NCBI RefSeq assembly: GCF_020866925.1
Contig: NZ_JAJGAK010000004.1
Location: forward strand, 31,984 to 95,983
Direction: 5' to 3'
Length of the DNA: 64,000 nt
From: Noviluteimonas lactosilytica
GTDB lineage: Bacteria; Pseudomonadota; Gammaproteobacteria; Xanthomonadales; Xanthomonadaceae
This document shows, piece by piece, positions 1 through 12,076 of the stretch (its first letter is position 1; every line of letters begins with the position of its first letter). The position numbers were made by a program, and so were the translations under genes. The notes beneath the pieces were generated by a model. That model ran no database searches, was not told the DNA's origin, and saw nothing but the letters and a program-made list of their open reading frames with translations.

Positions 1-122
1 GGCTTGAAGCCTTGCGCGAGCATCTGCGCGGGCGTCGCGCCGACGACCACGAAGTCGCGATCCCCCGCCGGCAGGCCCAGCAGGCGATCCCGCACCGCAC
101 CGCCGACGAGGTAGGTCTCCAT
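1..122 (-). CDS. cca: CCA-adding tRNA nucleotidyltransferase, N-terminal fragment
   Basis: Only the first 40 codons lie in the window; the gene continues past position 1. The reverse-strand ATG at 122-120 opens [16 protein letters not shown], followed by a [12 protein letters not shown] segment. This is the typical start of class II (bacterial) CCA-adding enzymes, with the GGAVRD motif of the nucleotidyltransferase core. The enzyme repairs or adds the 3' CCA of tRNAs. It begins 15 bp after the stop of slt on the same strand, so the two are probably co-transcribed. Identification is firm although the fragment is short. Confidence 0.88.
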   Translation of the reverse strand, partial: METYLVGGAVRDRLLGLPAGDRDFVVVGATPAQMLAQGFK

Positions 123-137
123 CGGCCGATTATGTGG

Positions 138-2165
138 TCAGCCGCCCGGTGTCGGGCAAACGAACCCCTTGCGCGCCGTACCGCTGCGGCCGCGCATGCG
201 ATCGCTCACCGGCGCCGCGTCGCCGTTGAGGCGCCAGTCGTAGATCACGCTGAAGGCGAGCACGCGCGCGACGTACTCGCGCGTTTCCTTGTAGCTGATG
301 GTCTCGATCCAGAAGTCCGGATCCATGCCCGGCCGCTGCGACTGCCAGCGCGCGAGCGGCGCGGGGCCCGCGTTGTAGCCGGCGAGCACCTGGTAGGGCG
401 GGCCGTACTTGTCGTAGAGCTGGCGCAGGTACGCCGTGCCGATGGCGATGTTGGCGTCGGGGTCGTACAGCGTCGACGCGCCGTTCCAGGGCAGGCCGAT
501 GCGACGCGCGACCGCCATGCCGGTCGCGGGCACGACCTGCATCAGGCCCATCGCGTTCGCACCGGAGCGCGCGTTCGGATTGAACGTGCTCTCGGCGCGG
601 ATCTCGGCGGCGACCCACGCGGGGTCGAGGCCGTTCTTCGCGGCTTCGCGGCGGATCGTCGCGTCGTGGTGCAACGGGAAGCGCAACGCATACATGCGCT
701 GCTCCTCGGGTTGCTTGCCGAACGAGAACACCGCGCGATCGAACCAGCCGTACTCCTGCGCAACCGCCACCGCGCTGCGGCGCTGCGCATCGCTGAAGCG
801 CGACAGCGCATCGTCCCACTCGCGTTGCGCCCAGCCCGGACGATCGGCCTGGTACAGCGCCATCGCGCGCACGATCGCCGGATCGCGCGCGATCGCCGCC
901 TGTTCCGGCGTGCCGAACTTCACGTCGACGGGGCACAGCGCGTAAGGCTCGCCGATGCGATCTGCGGCGAGGAAACCATGGAACTCCGGCTTGCGCGCGG
1001 CCTGGCGATACAACGCCTGCGCGCCGGCCTTGTCGCCGGCGATCTCGGTCAGGCGCGCCTGGAAGTACGTCCAGCGCGAATCGTTGCGCTGCTTGTCGCC
1101 CATCTTGCGGATCGCGGCGAGCGCCGCGGGCCAGTCGCTGCGCGACATCGCTTCGCGCGCGCGCCATTCGTGCAGGCGGTCGTCGTACGCGCTTTCGGGC
1201 ACCGCGTTGAGGCGGCGTGCGGAGTCGGGTTCGTACGATGCGACCGTCCACAACGCCGCCTGGTAGAGCACGCGCGCGCGATCGGCTTCGGTGAACTGCA
1301 AGGCGTCGGCGAACTTCGGCAACGTCGTGTCGGCGAGCATCGGCACCGACTTCGCCAGGCGTGCGAGGCCCTGCGAGGCCATCAATCGGCTGCGCGGCGT
1401 CTTCGGCCAGCTGAGCGCGCGATCGTGCACGGCTTCGAAGAACGCGGCGTAATCGTTGGCGAGCGCGGCTTCGGCGGCGGGCAGGCCACGTGCGGCGCTG
1501 CGCATGACCGCCGGTTCCCATTCGTTCGCGGCTTTCTCGATGCGTTCCCAGCGCAATTCGGGCGGCAATCCGCCCTTCGATGCGAGCACTGCGAATGCAG
1601 CGTCGCACGTCGACGGCAATGCCTTGCCGGTGCTGCGCCAGATCGCTTGTGCATCGCTGATCCACTTCGCATCCGTGGCGCCGGTGGCCTGGCGTGCGTC
1701 GAGCTCCGCGCAACGCAACGCGACGTCGTCGATCGACGGATCCCACGCGCTGCGGAACGTCGGCCAGTCTTCGCGACGCGACAACGCGGCGAGCCAGAGT
1801 TCTCGGAACGCGCCGGCGACGGCCTGGCCGCGGTACTTCGCGAGGAAGGCTTGTGCGCGCTGCGCGGGAAGCGTGTCGATGCCGCGACGCAACGCGGCGT
1901 ATTCGACCCAGCCGGCGAGCGGATGATCGGCGAGCGCCGACGATTGCGCGGGCGTCAGCTTGCCCAGTTCCGCGGCCGAGAACGCGGCGCGCACTTCGTC
2001 GCGGCGCGGCACGATCCTGATCGGCGCGTTGTTCAACGGCGGCGGCGCGACGGTGCGCGACGCGGCGGGCGCGGGTGCGGGACGTGCCGGCGACTGCTGC
2101 GCCGACACGGAGGTCGAGGCAGCGAAAACCAAGGCAAAAACAAGCGGCAGCGAATGACGCGACAT
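138..2165 (-). CDS. slt: Soluble lytic murein transglycosylase
   Basis: 675 residues. A Sec signal peptide (MSRHSLPLVFALVFAA...SAQ) is followed by a long helical U/L-type superhelical region and a C-terminal lysozyme-like domain. The catalytic glutamate is at about residue 525 in RAESTFNPNARSGANAMGLM, and the family motif AGYNAGP lies about 70 residues later. It cleaves the MurNAc-GlcNAc bond of peptidoglycan in the periplasm to give 1,6-anhydro ends. Start chosen at the ATG that opens the signal peptide; the reading frame stays open further upstream, but only over the adjacent EEP gene. A TATAGT-like -10 on this strand lies near 2199-2204. cca follows. Confidence 0.93.
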   Translation of the reverse strand: MSRHSLPLVFALVFAASTSVSAQQSPARPAPAPAASRTVAPPPLNNAPIRIVPRRDEVRAAFSAAELGKLTPAQSSALADHPLAGWVEYAALRRGIDTLPAQRAQAFLAKYRGQAVAGAFRELWLAALSRREDWPTFRSAWDPSIDDVALRCAELDARQATGATDAKWISDAQAIWRSTGKALPSTCDAAFAVLASKGGLPPELRWERIEKAANEWEPAVMRSAARGLPAAEAALANDYAAFFEAVHDRALSWPKTPRSRLMASQGLARLAKSVPMLADTTLPKFADALQFTEADRARVLYQAALWTVASYEPDSARRLNAVPESAYDDRLHEWRAREAMSRSDWPAALAAIRKMGDKQRNDSRWTYFQARLTEIAGDKAGAQALYRQAARKPEFHGFLAADRIGEPYALCPVDVKFGTPEQAAIARDPAIVRAMALYQADRPGWAQREWDDALSRFSDAQRRSAVAVAQEYGWFDRAVFSFGKQPEEQRMYALRFPLHHDATIRREAAKNGLDPAWVAAEIRAESTFNPNARSGANAMGLMQVVPATGMAVARRIGLPWNGASTLYDPDANIAIGTAYLRQLYDKYGPPYQVLAGYNAGPAPLARWQSQRPGMDPDFWIETISYKETREYVARVLAFSVIYDWRLNGDAAPVSDRMRGRSGTARKGFVCPTPGG

Positions 2166-2227
2166 GGGGGACCGTTGGGGGAGACGGCGATGTGGCTCGA
2201 CTATAGCGAAGCCACCGTGAATCCCGG

Positions 2228-2986
2228 TCAGCGCAGCGCGTTTTCCGGCACGTCGATCTCGGCCGCGATCGCGAGGTGATCCGACTGCGCCGCCGCGAAC
2301 GCTTCCATCCTCGCGACCTGCAACTCGGACGTGGTGAGGATGTGGTCGATCGCGCGCTGCGGCCGCCAGCTCGGGAACGTCGGCACGCACAGCGACGGCG
2401 GCTGCAGGCGCGTGCGCTTGTAGAGCGTCTGCATCTCCGGCCGGTCCGGATCGCAGTTGAAGTCGCCCATCAGGATCGCGTGCGGATGGTCGTGCAGCAG
2501 CTCGGCGATGAACGACAGCTGCGATGCGCGCGATCCCGCGCCGAGCGAAAGATGCGCGACGGCGACCGTGAGGCCTTCGTCGCCGTTGCCGAACTGCGCG
2601 AGCAGCACGCCCCGCCCGCGCACGCGGCCGGGCAGGGGATGGTCGTGCACTTCGACCGGTTCGAGCTTCGACAACAGCCCGTTCGCGCTCGACGCCACGC
2701 CGCCGACGCGGCGGTTCGGCTGGTGGCTCCAGTACGCGAAGCCCCCGCGTTGCGCGAGGTAGTGCGTCTGGTTGGTGAACCCCGACCGCAAGCTGCCGGG
2801 GTCGCTTTCGTTGAGGCCGACGATGTCGTGGCCGCCCGCGAGTTGCGCGATCGCATCCAGGCTGCCGCGCTTGTTGCCGGCGGGCAGCACGTGCGACCAG
2901 CTGCGCATCGCGTAGTCCGTGTAGCGGCGGGTGCTCGACCCGGCCTGGATGTTCGCGCTGAGCAGCTTGAGGCGGCGGTTCGACAT
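2228..2986 (-). CDS. Endonuclease/exonuclease/phosphatase (EEP) family protein
   Basis: 252 residues with the EEP (DNase I-like) fold motifs in order: SANIQAG near the N-terminus, GLNESD with the metal-binding Glu, VAHLSLG, LMGDFNCDP (Asp/Asn of the active site), and RAIDHILTT followed by SDHLAI with the catalytic Asp-His. No signal peptide is visible, so it is probably cytoplasmic. The family covers nucleases, phosphoinositide and sugar-phosphate phosphatases; substrate cannot be assigned. The gene starts 11 bp after the upstream DsbA-like gene stop, so it probably belongs to that transcript. Confidence 0.85.
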   Translation of the reverse strand: MSNRRLKLLSANIQAGSSTRRYTDYAMRSWSHVLPAGNKRGSLDAIAQLAGGHDIVGLNESDPGSLRSGFTNQTHYLAQRGGFAYWSHQPNRRVGGVASSANGLLSKLEPVEVHDHPLPGRVRGRGVLLAQFGNGDEGLTVAVAHLSLGAGSRASQLSFIAELLHDHPHAILMGDFNCDPDRPEMQTLYKRTRLQPPSLCVPTFPSWRPQRAIDHILTTSELQVARMEAFAAAQSDHLAIAAEIDVPENALR

Positions 2987-2997
2987 CGTTCCCGCGA

Positions 2998-3849
2998 TCA
3001 GCCCTGCGACGGAGCGGCGGCCGGCGCGGCGGGGCCGGCCGTGGCCGCGCGTTCGCGCGCAATCAGCTGGCTCGCGATGCGGATCATGTCCTCGAAGCTG
3101 TTGCCGGTGACGCGGTACTTGCCGTTGACGATCAGCGTGGGCGTGCTGTTCGCGCCCGAGCGGATCATGAACTGGCGGCCCTTGTTGACCTGCGCGTTGA
3201 CCGAGAAGGAATTCATCGTGCTGAGGAATTCCTTCGGGTTCGCGCCGTACTTGCCGTAGAAGTCGGCGATCTTCTGCTCGTTCGGGCCGTCGCCTTCGCC
3301 GGGCATGGACTGCGTCACGTGGATCTCGCGGATCAGCGCGCTGTGCGACTTGTCGACGAGGTTCATCGCTTCGGCGACGTAGAACGCCTTCGCATACGGG
3401 TTCCACTCGGGGCCGAACGGCGCCGGCACGTACGAGAAGCGCACGTCGGCCGGGAGCTTGGCCTTCCACGATTCGACCAGCGGGTCGAACGCGGCGCAGG
3501 CCGGGCACACGTAACCGAACACTTCGACGACTTCGATCTTGCCGTTGAGCGGCTTCCACGGCTCGCCGTTCTTGATCACTTCGTAATCGCGGCCTTCGAC
3601 CAGGCCCGACGGATCGCTCGCCGCGGCGAGCGCCTGCTGCGCGGCGGCGTCGGCGGCCGGATCCTGCGCGACCGCGGCGGTGGAGGCGGCGGCCGGCGCG
3701 ACGGTCGCGCTCGCGGCGGGTTCGTCGGCGCTGACCGGCATCGCGGCCGTGGAAGCGGCAGCCGCGGTGTCGGCGGCAGGCGGGGTGTTCGACTGGCTGC
3801 ACGCGGCGAGCGCGAGGAGCAGCAGGGGAAGCAGGACGCGTGGGGTCAT
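2998..3849 (-). CDS. dsbA: Thiol:disulfide interchange protein, DsbA-like lipoprotein
   Basis: 283 residues. The N-terminus is a lipoprotein signal with lipobox LAAC (lipidated Cys at 17), then an Ala/Pro/Ser-rich linker to about residue 80. A thioredoxin-fold DsbA domain follows, with active site CPAC at residues 115-118. The domain carries the cis-Pro loop region (NSTPTLIVNGKYRV). It would oxidise or shuffle disulfides in envelope proteins while membrane-anchored. A second DsbA homologue lies directly upstream on the same strand, an arrangement seen in xanthomonads. The gene symbol follows that convention; the exact role of each copy is not shown by sequence. Confidence 0.85.
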   Translation of the reverse strand: MTPRVLLPLLLLALAACSQSNTPPAADTAAAASTAAMPVSADEPAASATVAPAAASTAAVAQDPAADAAAQQALAAASDPSGLVEGRDYEVIKNGEPWKPLNGKIEVVEVFGYVCPACAAFDPLVESWKAKLPADVRFSYVPAPFGPEWNPYAKAFYVAEAMNLVDKSHSALIREIHVTQSMPGEGDGPNEQKIADFYGKYGANPKEFLSTMNSFSVNAQVNKGRQFMIRSGANSTPTLIVNGKYRVTGNSFEDMIRIASQLIARERAATAGPAAPAAAPSQG

Positions 3850-3890
3850 GGGTCGATCCTCGGAAACCTGGGGGGAATGGCGATGTTCGA

Positions 3891-4520
3891 TCAGCGCGGC
3901 GGGTTCTTGACCAGCGCGGCGGTGTTGGCGAGCAGATCGTCGAGCGAGCGGCCCATCACTTTCCAGCGGCCGGCAACGATGATCGTCGGCGTGCCGCCAA
4001 TCTGCGTGCGGCCGATGAAGTCGTGCGCGGCCTTCACGCGTGCGGCAACCTGCGGGCTCTTCTGCGCGGCCGCGAACTTGTTCGCGTCGATGCCGAGCGT
4101 GGCGTAGAACGCGGCGATCTCGCCGTCGGTCGCATTGCGCGGCAGCGCGTGGTCCGCGTGCAACGCCTCGAACGTCGCGACGTGCGTGCGCGGCAACACC
4201 TTCAGCGAATCGGCGGCGAAGAACGCGCGCGCGAAGTCATCGTCGAGGCCGTAGGCCGCGGGCACGTAACGCACCTTCGCGTTCTTCGGCAGCGTGGCTT
4301 TCCATGATTCGAGCTTCGGCGCGAGGTCGGCGCAGTGGATGCACGTGTAATGGAAGATCTCGGCGACTTCGATCTCGCCCTTGCCGACCTTGTCCCACGT
4401 GCCGGGATTGGCGAGCGTTTCGTAATGCACGCCCTCGACCGGCGCGGCCGGCGCGGACTGCGCGAACGCGGCGACGGGCAGCAACAGCGACAACAGCATC
4501 AAGGCTAGGAGGCGGGTCAT
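3891..4520 (-). CDS. dsbA: Thiol:disulfide interchange protein DsbA
   Basis: 209 residues with a Sec signal (MTRLLALMLLSLLLPVAAFA-Q) and a compact DsbA domain. The active site is CIHC at residues 60-63; the His between the cysteines resembles the strongly oxidising CPHC of E. coli DsbA. The cis-Pro region reads GGTPTIIVAGRW. Length is close to the classical periplasmic DsbA. It lies between cytochrome c4 and the DsbA-like lipoprotein on one strand, suggesting a shared envelope redox operon. It is the better candidate for the soluble primary oxidase. Confidence 0.88.
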   Translation of the reverse strand: MTRLLALMLLSLLLPVAAFAQSAPAAPVEGVHYETLANPGTWDKVGKGEIEVAEIFHYTCIHCADLAPKLESWKATLPKNAKVRYVPAAYGLDDDFARAFFAADSLKVLPRTHVATFEALHADHALPRNATDGEIAAFYATLGIDANKFAAAQKSPQVAARVKAAHDFIGRTQIGGTPTIIVAGRWKVMGRSLDDLLANTAALVKNPPR

Positions 4521-4639
4521 CGGCGGTCTCTGGCTCGCGGTTCGTTTCAAAAAAAACGCCGGCCTCAGTGTGGGGCCGGCGTACGGATCAGGGTCGTGAA
4601 CGCTTCGACAGCTTGCGCTGGTCGAGGTTCCCGCCGGCG

Positions 4640-5407
4640 TCACTGCTGCGCGGCGACGTCGTCCGAGCGATGGTGGAGGCCCTGGACGTAGGAGGCCAGC
4701 GACTGGATCTCTTCGTCGGTCAGCGGCTTCGCCACTGCGGCCATGACGTTGAACAGGTGCGGTTCCTTCGCCGTGGTCGTGCCCGTGCGGTATTCCTCGA
4801 GGCGACGCTGCACGTAGGCCGACTGCTGGCCGGCGATGGCCGGATAGGCCGGGCCCGGGTTGCCGGCGCCGGAGGGACCGTGGCACGCCATGCACGCGGG
4901 GATGCCGCGCGCCACGTCGCCCTGGCGGAAGAGGCGCTCGCCGACTTCGTAGAACTTCATGCCGGCGTTGGGGCCGGTGGCGATCGGGGTGTCGTCGGCC
5001 ACGCCCGCGCCCGCCTTCTGGGTCGCGAAGTGCGCACCGAGGTCGCGCATGTCCTGCGCGCTCAGGGGGTCGGCGAACGGCTTCATCACCGCGGCCATGC
5101 CGGTGTTGCGCTCGCCGCTCTTGAACAGCGCCAGCTGGTGCGCGATGTAACGCTCCGGCATGCCGGCCAGGCGCGGGTACTGCGGGTCGGTCGGGTTGCC
5201 GTCGAGGCCGTGGCAGGCCGCGCAGGTGCCGGCGAGCGTCGCGCCCTTCTTCGCATCGCCCCAGACCGGCTTGGCCTCGACCAGCGGCTTGGTTTCCACC
5301 TGGGCGTCGGGCGCGACAGGGGTCACGGTGGACTGGGCGAAGGCGACGGCGGCGACCGCGAAAGCGGCGGCAAGACCGGCGTAGCCGAGGACGCGTGCGT
5401 GGCGCAT
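4640..5407 (-). CDS. Cytochrome c4 family di-haem cytochrome
   Basis: 255 residues: signal peptide (first about 25 residues, ending VAFAQ) and two tandem cytochrome c domains. Each carries a covalent haem motif: CAACH at residues 62-66 and CMACH roughly 100 residues later, each followed by a Met-containing region able to supply the axial ligand. Cytochrome c4 is a periplasmic electron carrier to terminal oxidases in proteobacteria. Start taken at the ATG preceding the signal peptide; the frame is open upstream but that extension has no signal character. It sits beside the dsbA genes and divergent from engB, as in xanthomonads. Confidence 0.9.
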   Translation of the reverse strand: MRHARVLGYAGLAAAFAVAAVAFAQSTVTPVAPDAQVETKPLVEAKPVWGDAKKGATLAGTCAACHGLDGNPTDPQYPRLAGMPERYIAHQLALFKSGERNTGMAAVMKPFADPLSAQDMRDLGAHFATQKAGAGVADDTPIATGPNAGMKFYEVGERLFRQGDVARGIPACMACHGPSGAGNPGPAYPAIAGQQSAYVQRRLEEYRTGTTTAKEPHLFNVMAAVAKPLTDEEIQSLASYVQGLHHRSDDVAAQQ

Positions 5408-5576
5408 GCAAAGCTCCGTAATTCGGGAACCGGTGGGCTCGAACCCATCCGGGGGGTCGCGGACCACACAAAGCGGTCGCGAAGGCGCGGGATTATCGAC
5501 GGCGGCGTACGGGGCGGTCAAACCGCAGGGCGGGTGCCCCGGGCGCGGGTCGGCCCGCGCATGCGATCCTGTGCGC

Positions 5577-6176
5577 ATGGCCAACCCTTTTGCCCGCGCC
5601 CGCTATGTGCTGTCGGCGCACAACTACCGTCAACTGCCGCCCGACGAAGGCGCCGAGATCGCGTTCGCCGGCCGCTCCAACGCCGGCAAGTCCAGCGCAC
5701 TCAACGCACTCGCCCAGCAGAACGCGCTCGCCCGCGTGTCGAAGACCCCGGGCCGCACCCAGCAGCTGGTGTTCTTCGAAGTCGCGCCGCAGCGGCACCT
5801 GGTCGACCTGCCGGGCTACGGCTACGCGAAGGTCCCGCAGGACCTGCAGGCGCATTGGCAGCAGTTCCTCGACGGTTACTTTTCCACGCGCGATGCCCTG
5901 CAGGGCCTGGTGGTCGTCATGGACATCCGCCACCCGCTGAAGGACTACGATCGGCAGATGCTTGGGTACGCGGCCAATCGCGGCATTCCCGCGCATGCGG
6001 TGCTGACCAAGGCCGACAAGCTCGGGCGCGGTGCGGCAGGCAACACGCTGCAGGCCGTGCGCATGGAGCTGTCGCGCGTGTTCGGCGACACCGTGTCGGT
6101 GCAGACCTTCTCGGCCGAGTCGAAGCAGGGCGTCGACGAGTTGCGCGCCGTCGCCGCGCGCTGGCTCGGCCTCTGA
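5577..6176 (+). CDS. engB: Ribosome biogenesis GTPase EngB (YsxC/YihA)
   Basis: 199 residues. GTPase motifs: P-loop GRSNAGKSS at about residues 32-40, a Thr-containing switch I (SKTPGRTQQ), G3 DLPGYGYA, and G4 TKADK. The length and the GYGYA sequence are characteristic of EngB, needed for 50S subunit assembly. Start chosen at the ATG giving MANPFARARYVLS; the reading frame is open upstream but lacks family similarity. It is divergent from the cytochrome c4 gene, with about 170 bp between starts. Confidence 0.94.
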   Translation: MANPFARARYVLSAHNYRQLPPDEGAEIAFAGRSNAGKSSALNALAQQNALARVSKTPGRTQQLVFFEVAPQRHLVDLPGYGYAKVPQDLQAHWQQFLDGYFSTRDALQGLVVVMDIRHPLKDYDRQMLGYAANRGIPAHAVLTKADKLGRGAAGNTLQAVRMELSRVFGDTVSVQTFSAESKQGVDELRAVAARWLGL

Positions 6177-6258
6177 CGCAACGCCGCTTGCGCGACAAGC
6201 CGCGCTCGCGGAACGCCAGCATCCCAATGGCGTGACGATCACCTGAACACGCGAGGAC

Positions 6259-6264
6259 TATAGT
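6259..6264 (+). promoter_or_regulatory. Candidate -10 of gshA (leaderless arrangement)
   Basis: The hexamer TATAGT ends 6 bp before the gshA ATG at 6271, which would place the transcription start at or next to the initiation codon. No Shine-Dalgarno sequence fits between. No clear -35 is visible at the usual distance. Confidence 0.4.
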
Positions 6265-6270
6265 GCCTCG

Positions 6271-7647
6271 ATGTCGAGTCTCAGCAACGTCGCCGAACTT
6301 CCCATCACCGACCGGCGCGAACTGGTCGAATACCTCGCGTCCGGGAACAAGCCGCGCGCCGACTGGCGCATCGGCACCGAGCACGAGAAGTTCGGTTTCC
6401 GCACCGACGATCTGCGCGCGCCCACCTTCGACGGCGATCGCGGCATCGAAGCGCTGCTCGATGGCCTGCAGCGCTTCGGCTGGAAACAGGTGCAGGAACA
6501 CGGACGCACGATCGCGCTGAGCCGCGAAGGCGCGAACGTGTCGCTCGAACCCGCCGGCCAGCTCGAGCTCTCCGGCGCGCCGCTCGAAACCATCCACGAC
6601 ACCTGCCGCGAAACCAACGGCCACCTCGCCGAAGTGAAGACGGTCGCGTCGGAGCTCGGCCTGGGCTTCCTCGGCATGGGCTTCCAGCCGAAGTGGCGCC
6701 GCGACGAAATGCCGTGGATGCCGAAGGGCCGCTACAAGATCATGCGCGAGTACATGCCCAAGCGCGGCGATCTCGGCCTGGACATGATGACGCGCACGTG
6801 CACCGTGCAGGTCAACCTCGACTTCGCCAGCGAAGCCGACATGGTGAAGAAGTTCCGCGTGTCGCTCGCGTTGCAGCCGATCGCGACCGCGCTGTTCGCC
6901 GACTCGCCGTTCACCGAAGGCAAGCCGAACGGATTCCTTTCCTATCGCTCGCACATCTGGACCGACACCGATCCGGATCGCACGGGCATGCTTGATTTCG
7001 TGTTCGAGGACGGCTTCGGCTTCGAGCGTTACGTCGACTACCTGCTCGATGTCCCGATGTATTTCGCGTATCGCAATGGCGAATACCTCGATCTGTCGGG
7101 CAAGTCGTTCCGCAAGTTCCTCGACGGCAACCTCGACGTGTTGCCGGGCTCGCTGCCGACGCTGCGCGACTGGTCGGACCACATGACCACCGCGTTCCCC
7201 GAAGTGCGCCTGAAGAAGTACCTCGAGATGCGCGGCGCCGACTCCGGTCCGTGGAATCGCATCTGCGCACTGCCCGCGTTCTGGGTCGGCCTGCTGTACG
7301 ACGATGCCTCGCTCGATGCCGCGTGGGACCTGGTCAAGGACTTCAACCGCGCCGAACGCCACGCGTTGCGCGACGGCGTGCCGAAGCACGCGTTGAAGTT
7401 GCCGGCGCGCCTGGGCAACACGCAGGCGACCGTGCGCGAACTCGCGATCGAAGCGCTGAAGATTTCCGCCGCGGGCCTGCACCGTCGCGCGCGCCACAAC
7501 AAGAGCGGCTCGGACGAACGCGTGTTCCTCGACCCGCTGATCGAATCGGCGGAAGCCAACCTGACCCCGGCGGAGCGCAAGCTCGCGCTTTACCAAGGGC
7601 CGTGGGAAGGCAACATCGACCGCGTTTTCAGCGAGTTCGCGTACTGA
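6271..7647 (+). CDS. gshA: Glutamate-cysteine ligase (plant/proteobacterial type)
   Basis: 458 residues. It carries family segments such as [14 protein letters not shown] near the N-terminus (Glu residues for metal/ATP binding), [22 protein letters not shown] and [13 protein letters not shown] in the middle. This matches the plant-type gamma-glutamylcysteine synthetases used by xanthomonads and alphaproteobacteria rather than the E. coli GshA family. It makes gamma-glutamylcysteine, the first step of glutathione synthesis. That fits glutathione-using genes nearby (frmA, fghA, grxD). The downstream lipoprotein gene is convergent, 12 bp away. Confidence 0.93.
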   Translation: MSSLSNVAELPITDRRELVEYLASGNKPRADWRIGTEHEKFGFRTDDLRAPTFDGDRGIEALLDGLQRFGWKQVQEHGRTIALSREGANVSLEPAGQLELSGAPLETIHDTCRETNGHLAEVKTVASELGLGFLGMGFQPKWRRDEMPWMPKGRYKIMREYMPKRGDLGLDMMTRTCTVQVNLDFASEADMVKKFRVSLALQPIATALFADSPFTEGKPNGFLSYRSHIWTDTDPDRTGMLDFVFEDGFGFERYVDYLLDVPMYFAYRNGEYLDLSGKSFRKFLDGNLDVLPGSLPTLRDWSDHMTTAFPEVRLKKYLEMRGADSGPWNRICALPAFWVGLLYDDASLDAAWDLVKDFNRAERHALRDGVPKHALKLPARLGNTQATVRELAIEALKISAAGLHRRARHNKSGSDERVFLDPLIESAEANLTPAERKLALYQGPWEGNIDRVFSEFAY

Positions 7648-7659
7648 GCGAACCGCGCG

Positions 7660-10539
<2,880 letters not shown>

Positions 10540-10552
10540 CGGGGTCGTGTCG

Positions 10553-11383
10553 ATGCGCAAGATCGAATCGCACGCGTGCTTCGGCGGCACGCAGGAAGTG
10601 TGGGAACACGACGCGACGTCGACATCGTGCGCGATGCGTTTCGGCATCTACCTGCCGCCCGACGCACAACGCCGCCCGTGTCCGGTGCTGTACTGGCTGT
10701 CGGGCCTGACCGCCACCGAGCAGAACTTCATCACCAAGGCGGGCGCGCAGCGTTACGCGGCCGAACACGGACTGGTGCTCGTCGCGCCCGACACGAGTCC
10801 GCGCGGGCCCGGCGTTGCCGATGCCGAGGGCGACGACATCGGACTCGGCGCCGGCTTCTACGTCGATGCGACGCAAGCGCCGTGGTCGGCGCACTACCGC
10901 ATGCACGCGTACGTCGCCGAAGAGTTGCCCGCGCTGATCGAAGCGCACTTTCCGGTGACCAACGCGCGCAGCATCGGCGGCCATTCGATGGGCGGCCACG
11001 GCGCGTTGATCTGCGCATTGCGGCATCCGGCGCGCTACCACAGCGTGTCGGCGCTGGCGCCGATCTGTTCGGCGTCGCGCGGGTGGGGTCGCAAGGCGTT
11101 CCATGCGTATCTCGGCGACGATCCCGCGGCGTGGAAGGCATGGGATGCCTGCGATCTGTTGCGCGCGGCGACCCGCAGGTTCTCGCTGCGCGTCGACCAG
11201 GGCGATGCCGATCCCTTCCTCGCCGACCGCCTGCAACCCGACCTGCTGCGCGCGGCCTGCGCCGAAGGTGGGCACGCGCTGGATTTCCGCATGCGGCCCG
11301 GCTACGACCACGGGTTCTACTTCGTCGCCTCGTTCATCGGCGACCACATCGCGCATCACGCGGCGACGCTGAAGTCCGTGTAG
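10553..11383 (+). CDS. fghA: S-formylglutathione hydrolase
   Basis: 276 residues, alpha/beta hydrolase. The nucleophile elbow GGHSMGGHGAL has its Ser at about residue 145; the catalytic His lies in GYDHGFYF near the C-terminus, and an oxyanion-hole LSGLT is near residue 50. It hydrolyses S-formylglutathione to formate and glutathione, completing formaldehyde detoxification started by frmA immediately upstream. An in-frame GTG two codons earlier (10547) is possible; the ATG at 10553 has better spacing from GGGG at 10541-10544. The 3' end overlaps the convergent PP-loop gene by 28 bp. Confidence 0.94.
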   Translation: MRKIESHACFGGTQEVWEHDATSTSCAMRFGIYLPPDAQRRPCPVLYWLSGLTATEQNFITKAGAQRYAAEHGLVLVAPDTSPRGPGVADAEGDDIGLGAGFYVDATQAPWSAHYRMHAYVAEELPALIEAHFPVTNARSIGGHSMGGHGALICALRHPARYHSVSALAPICSASRGWGRKAFHAYLGDDPAAWKAWDACDLLRAATRRFSLRVDQGDADPFLADRLQPDLLRAACAEGGHALDFRMRPGYDHGFYFVASFIGDHIAHHAATLKSV

Positions 11384-12033
11384 GCGAAGCGCTCGTCGCG
11401 CAATACGCGTTCGCCGCGTTCGATCGCGATCGGATGGTCGAACATCGGCCCGTCGTGCACGAGCGTGTGGAACTCGCCGTTCTCGCCGCACGGATCGCAG
11501 GACGCGGGCAGGTCGGCGAGCAGCGCCGCATCGAATGCGCGGCCGCTGAACGACGCATCGAGTTGCTGCGTGTCGACGACGCACAACTGCGCGCACAACC
11601 CGCCGGCGAGCATCTCGCGCGCGAGCGCGGCCGTGTCGCTGCCGAAGAGCGGGAAGTGCGGCGTCCACCCGAGCCGCGCACACAACGCTTCGCGCCACGC
11701 TTTCACGTCGGCGAGGAACAGGTCGCCGAATGCGATCGTCTCGCATGCGGGCCAGCGCGTGCGCGCGTCCTGCAACGCTTGCGCGAACGAGGCCTCGTAG
11801 GTCGCGTTGTCGCATTGCGGCGGGATCACCGCTTCGATCACCGGCAACCCCGTCGCGCGTGCCTGCACCTGCAGCAGGTCGCGACGGATGCCGTGCATGG
11901 CGATGCGCTCGTAACCCGAGGTCACCGTGGTGACGAGGCCGACGACGTCGGCCTCGCCAGTCGCACGCAACCTGTGCAGTGTCCAGGCGGCGTCCTTGCC
12001 GCCACTCCACGACAACACCATCTGCCTGCGCAT
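11356..12033 (-). CDS. Adenine nucleotide alpha hydrolase-like PP-loop ATPase (Dph6-related)
   Basis: 225 residues. The N-terminus has the PP-loop signature SWSGGKDAA (SGGKD at residues 10-14) used to bind ATP for adenylation. Further family features are TTVTSGYERIAMHG and the IPPQC segment. It resembles the ATP-pyrophosphatase domain of eukaryotic/archaeal diphthine-ammonia ligase. Bacteria lack diphthamide, so the true substrate is unknown. Length matches single-domain bacterial members. Its end overlaps fghA on the opposite strand. Confidence 0.8.
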   Translation of the reverse strand: MRRQMVLSWSGGKDAAWTLHRLRATGEADVVGLVTTVTSGYERIAMHGIRRDLLQVQARATGLPVIEAVIPPQCDNATYEASFAQALQDARTRWPACETIAFGDLFLADVKAWREALCARLGWTPHFPLFGSDTAALAREMLAGGLCAQLCVVDTQQLDASFSGRAFDAALLADLPASCDPCGENGEFHTLVHDGPMFDHPIAIERGERVLRDERFAYTDFSVAA

Positions 12034-12076
12034 CGACGCTCCATGCCATGGGCCTGCGTCGATTATCGCCCTTGCA

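Noticed and set aside
12..2279. Very long open frame opposite slt
   Set aside because: Its codons are the complement of slt, it has no recognisable domain, and long antisense frames are expected in high-GC DNA.
5420..5460. T-arm-like sequence TGGGCTCGAACCCA near the cytochrome c4 start
   Set aside because: No matching acceptor, D or anticodon arms surround it on either strand.
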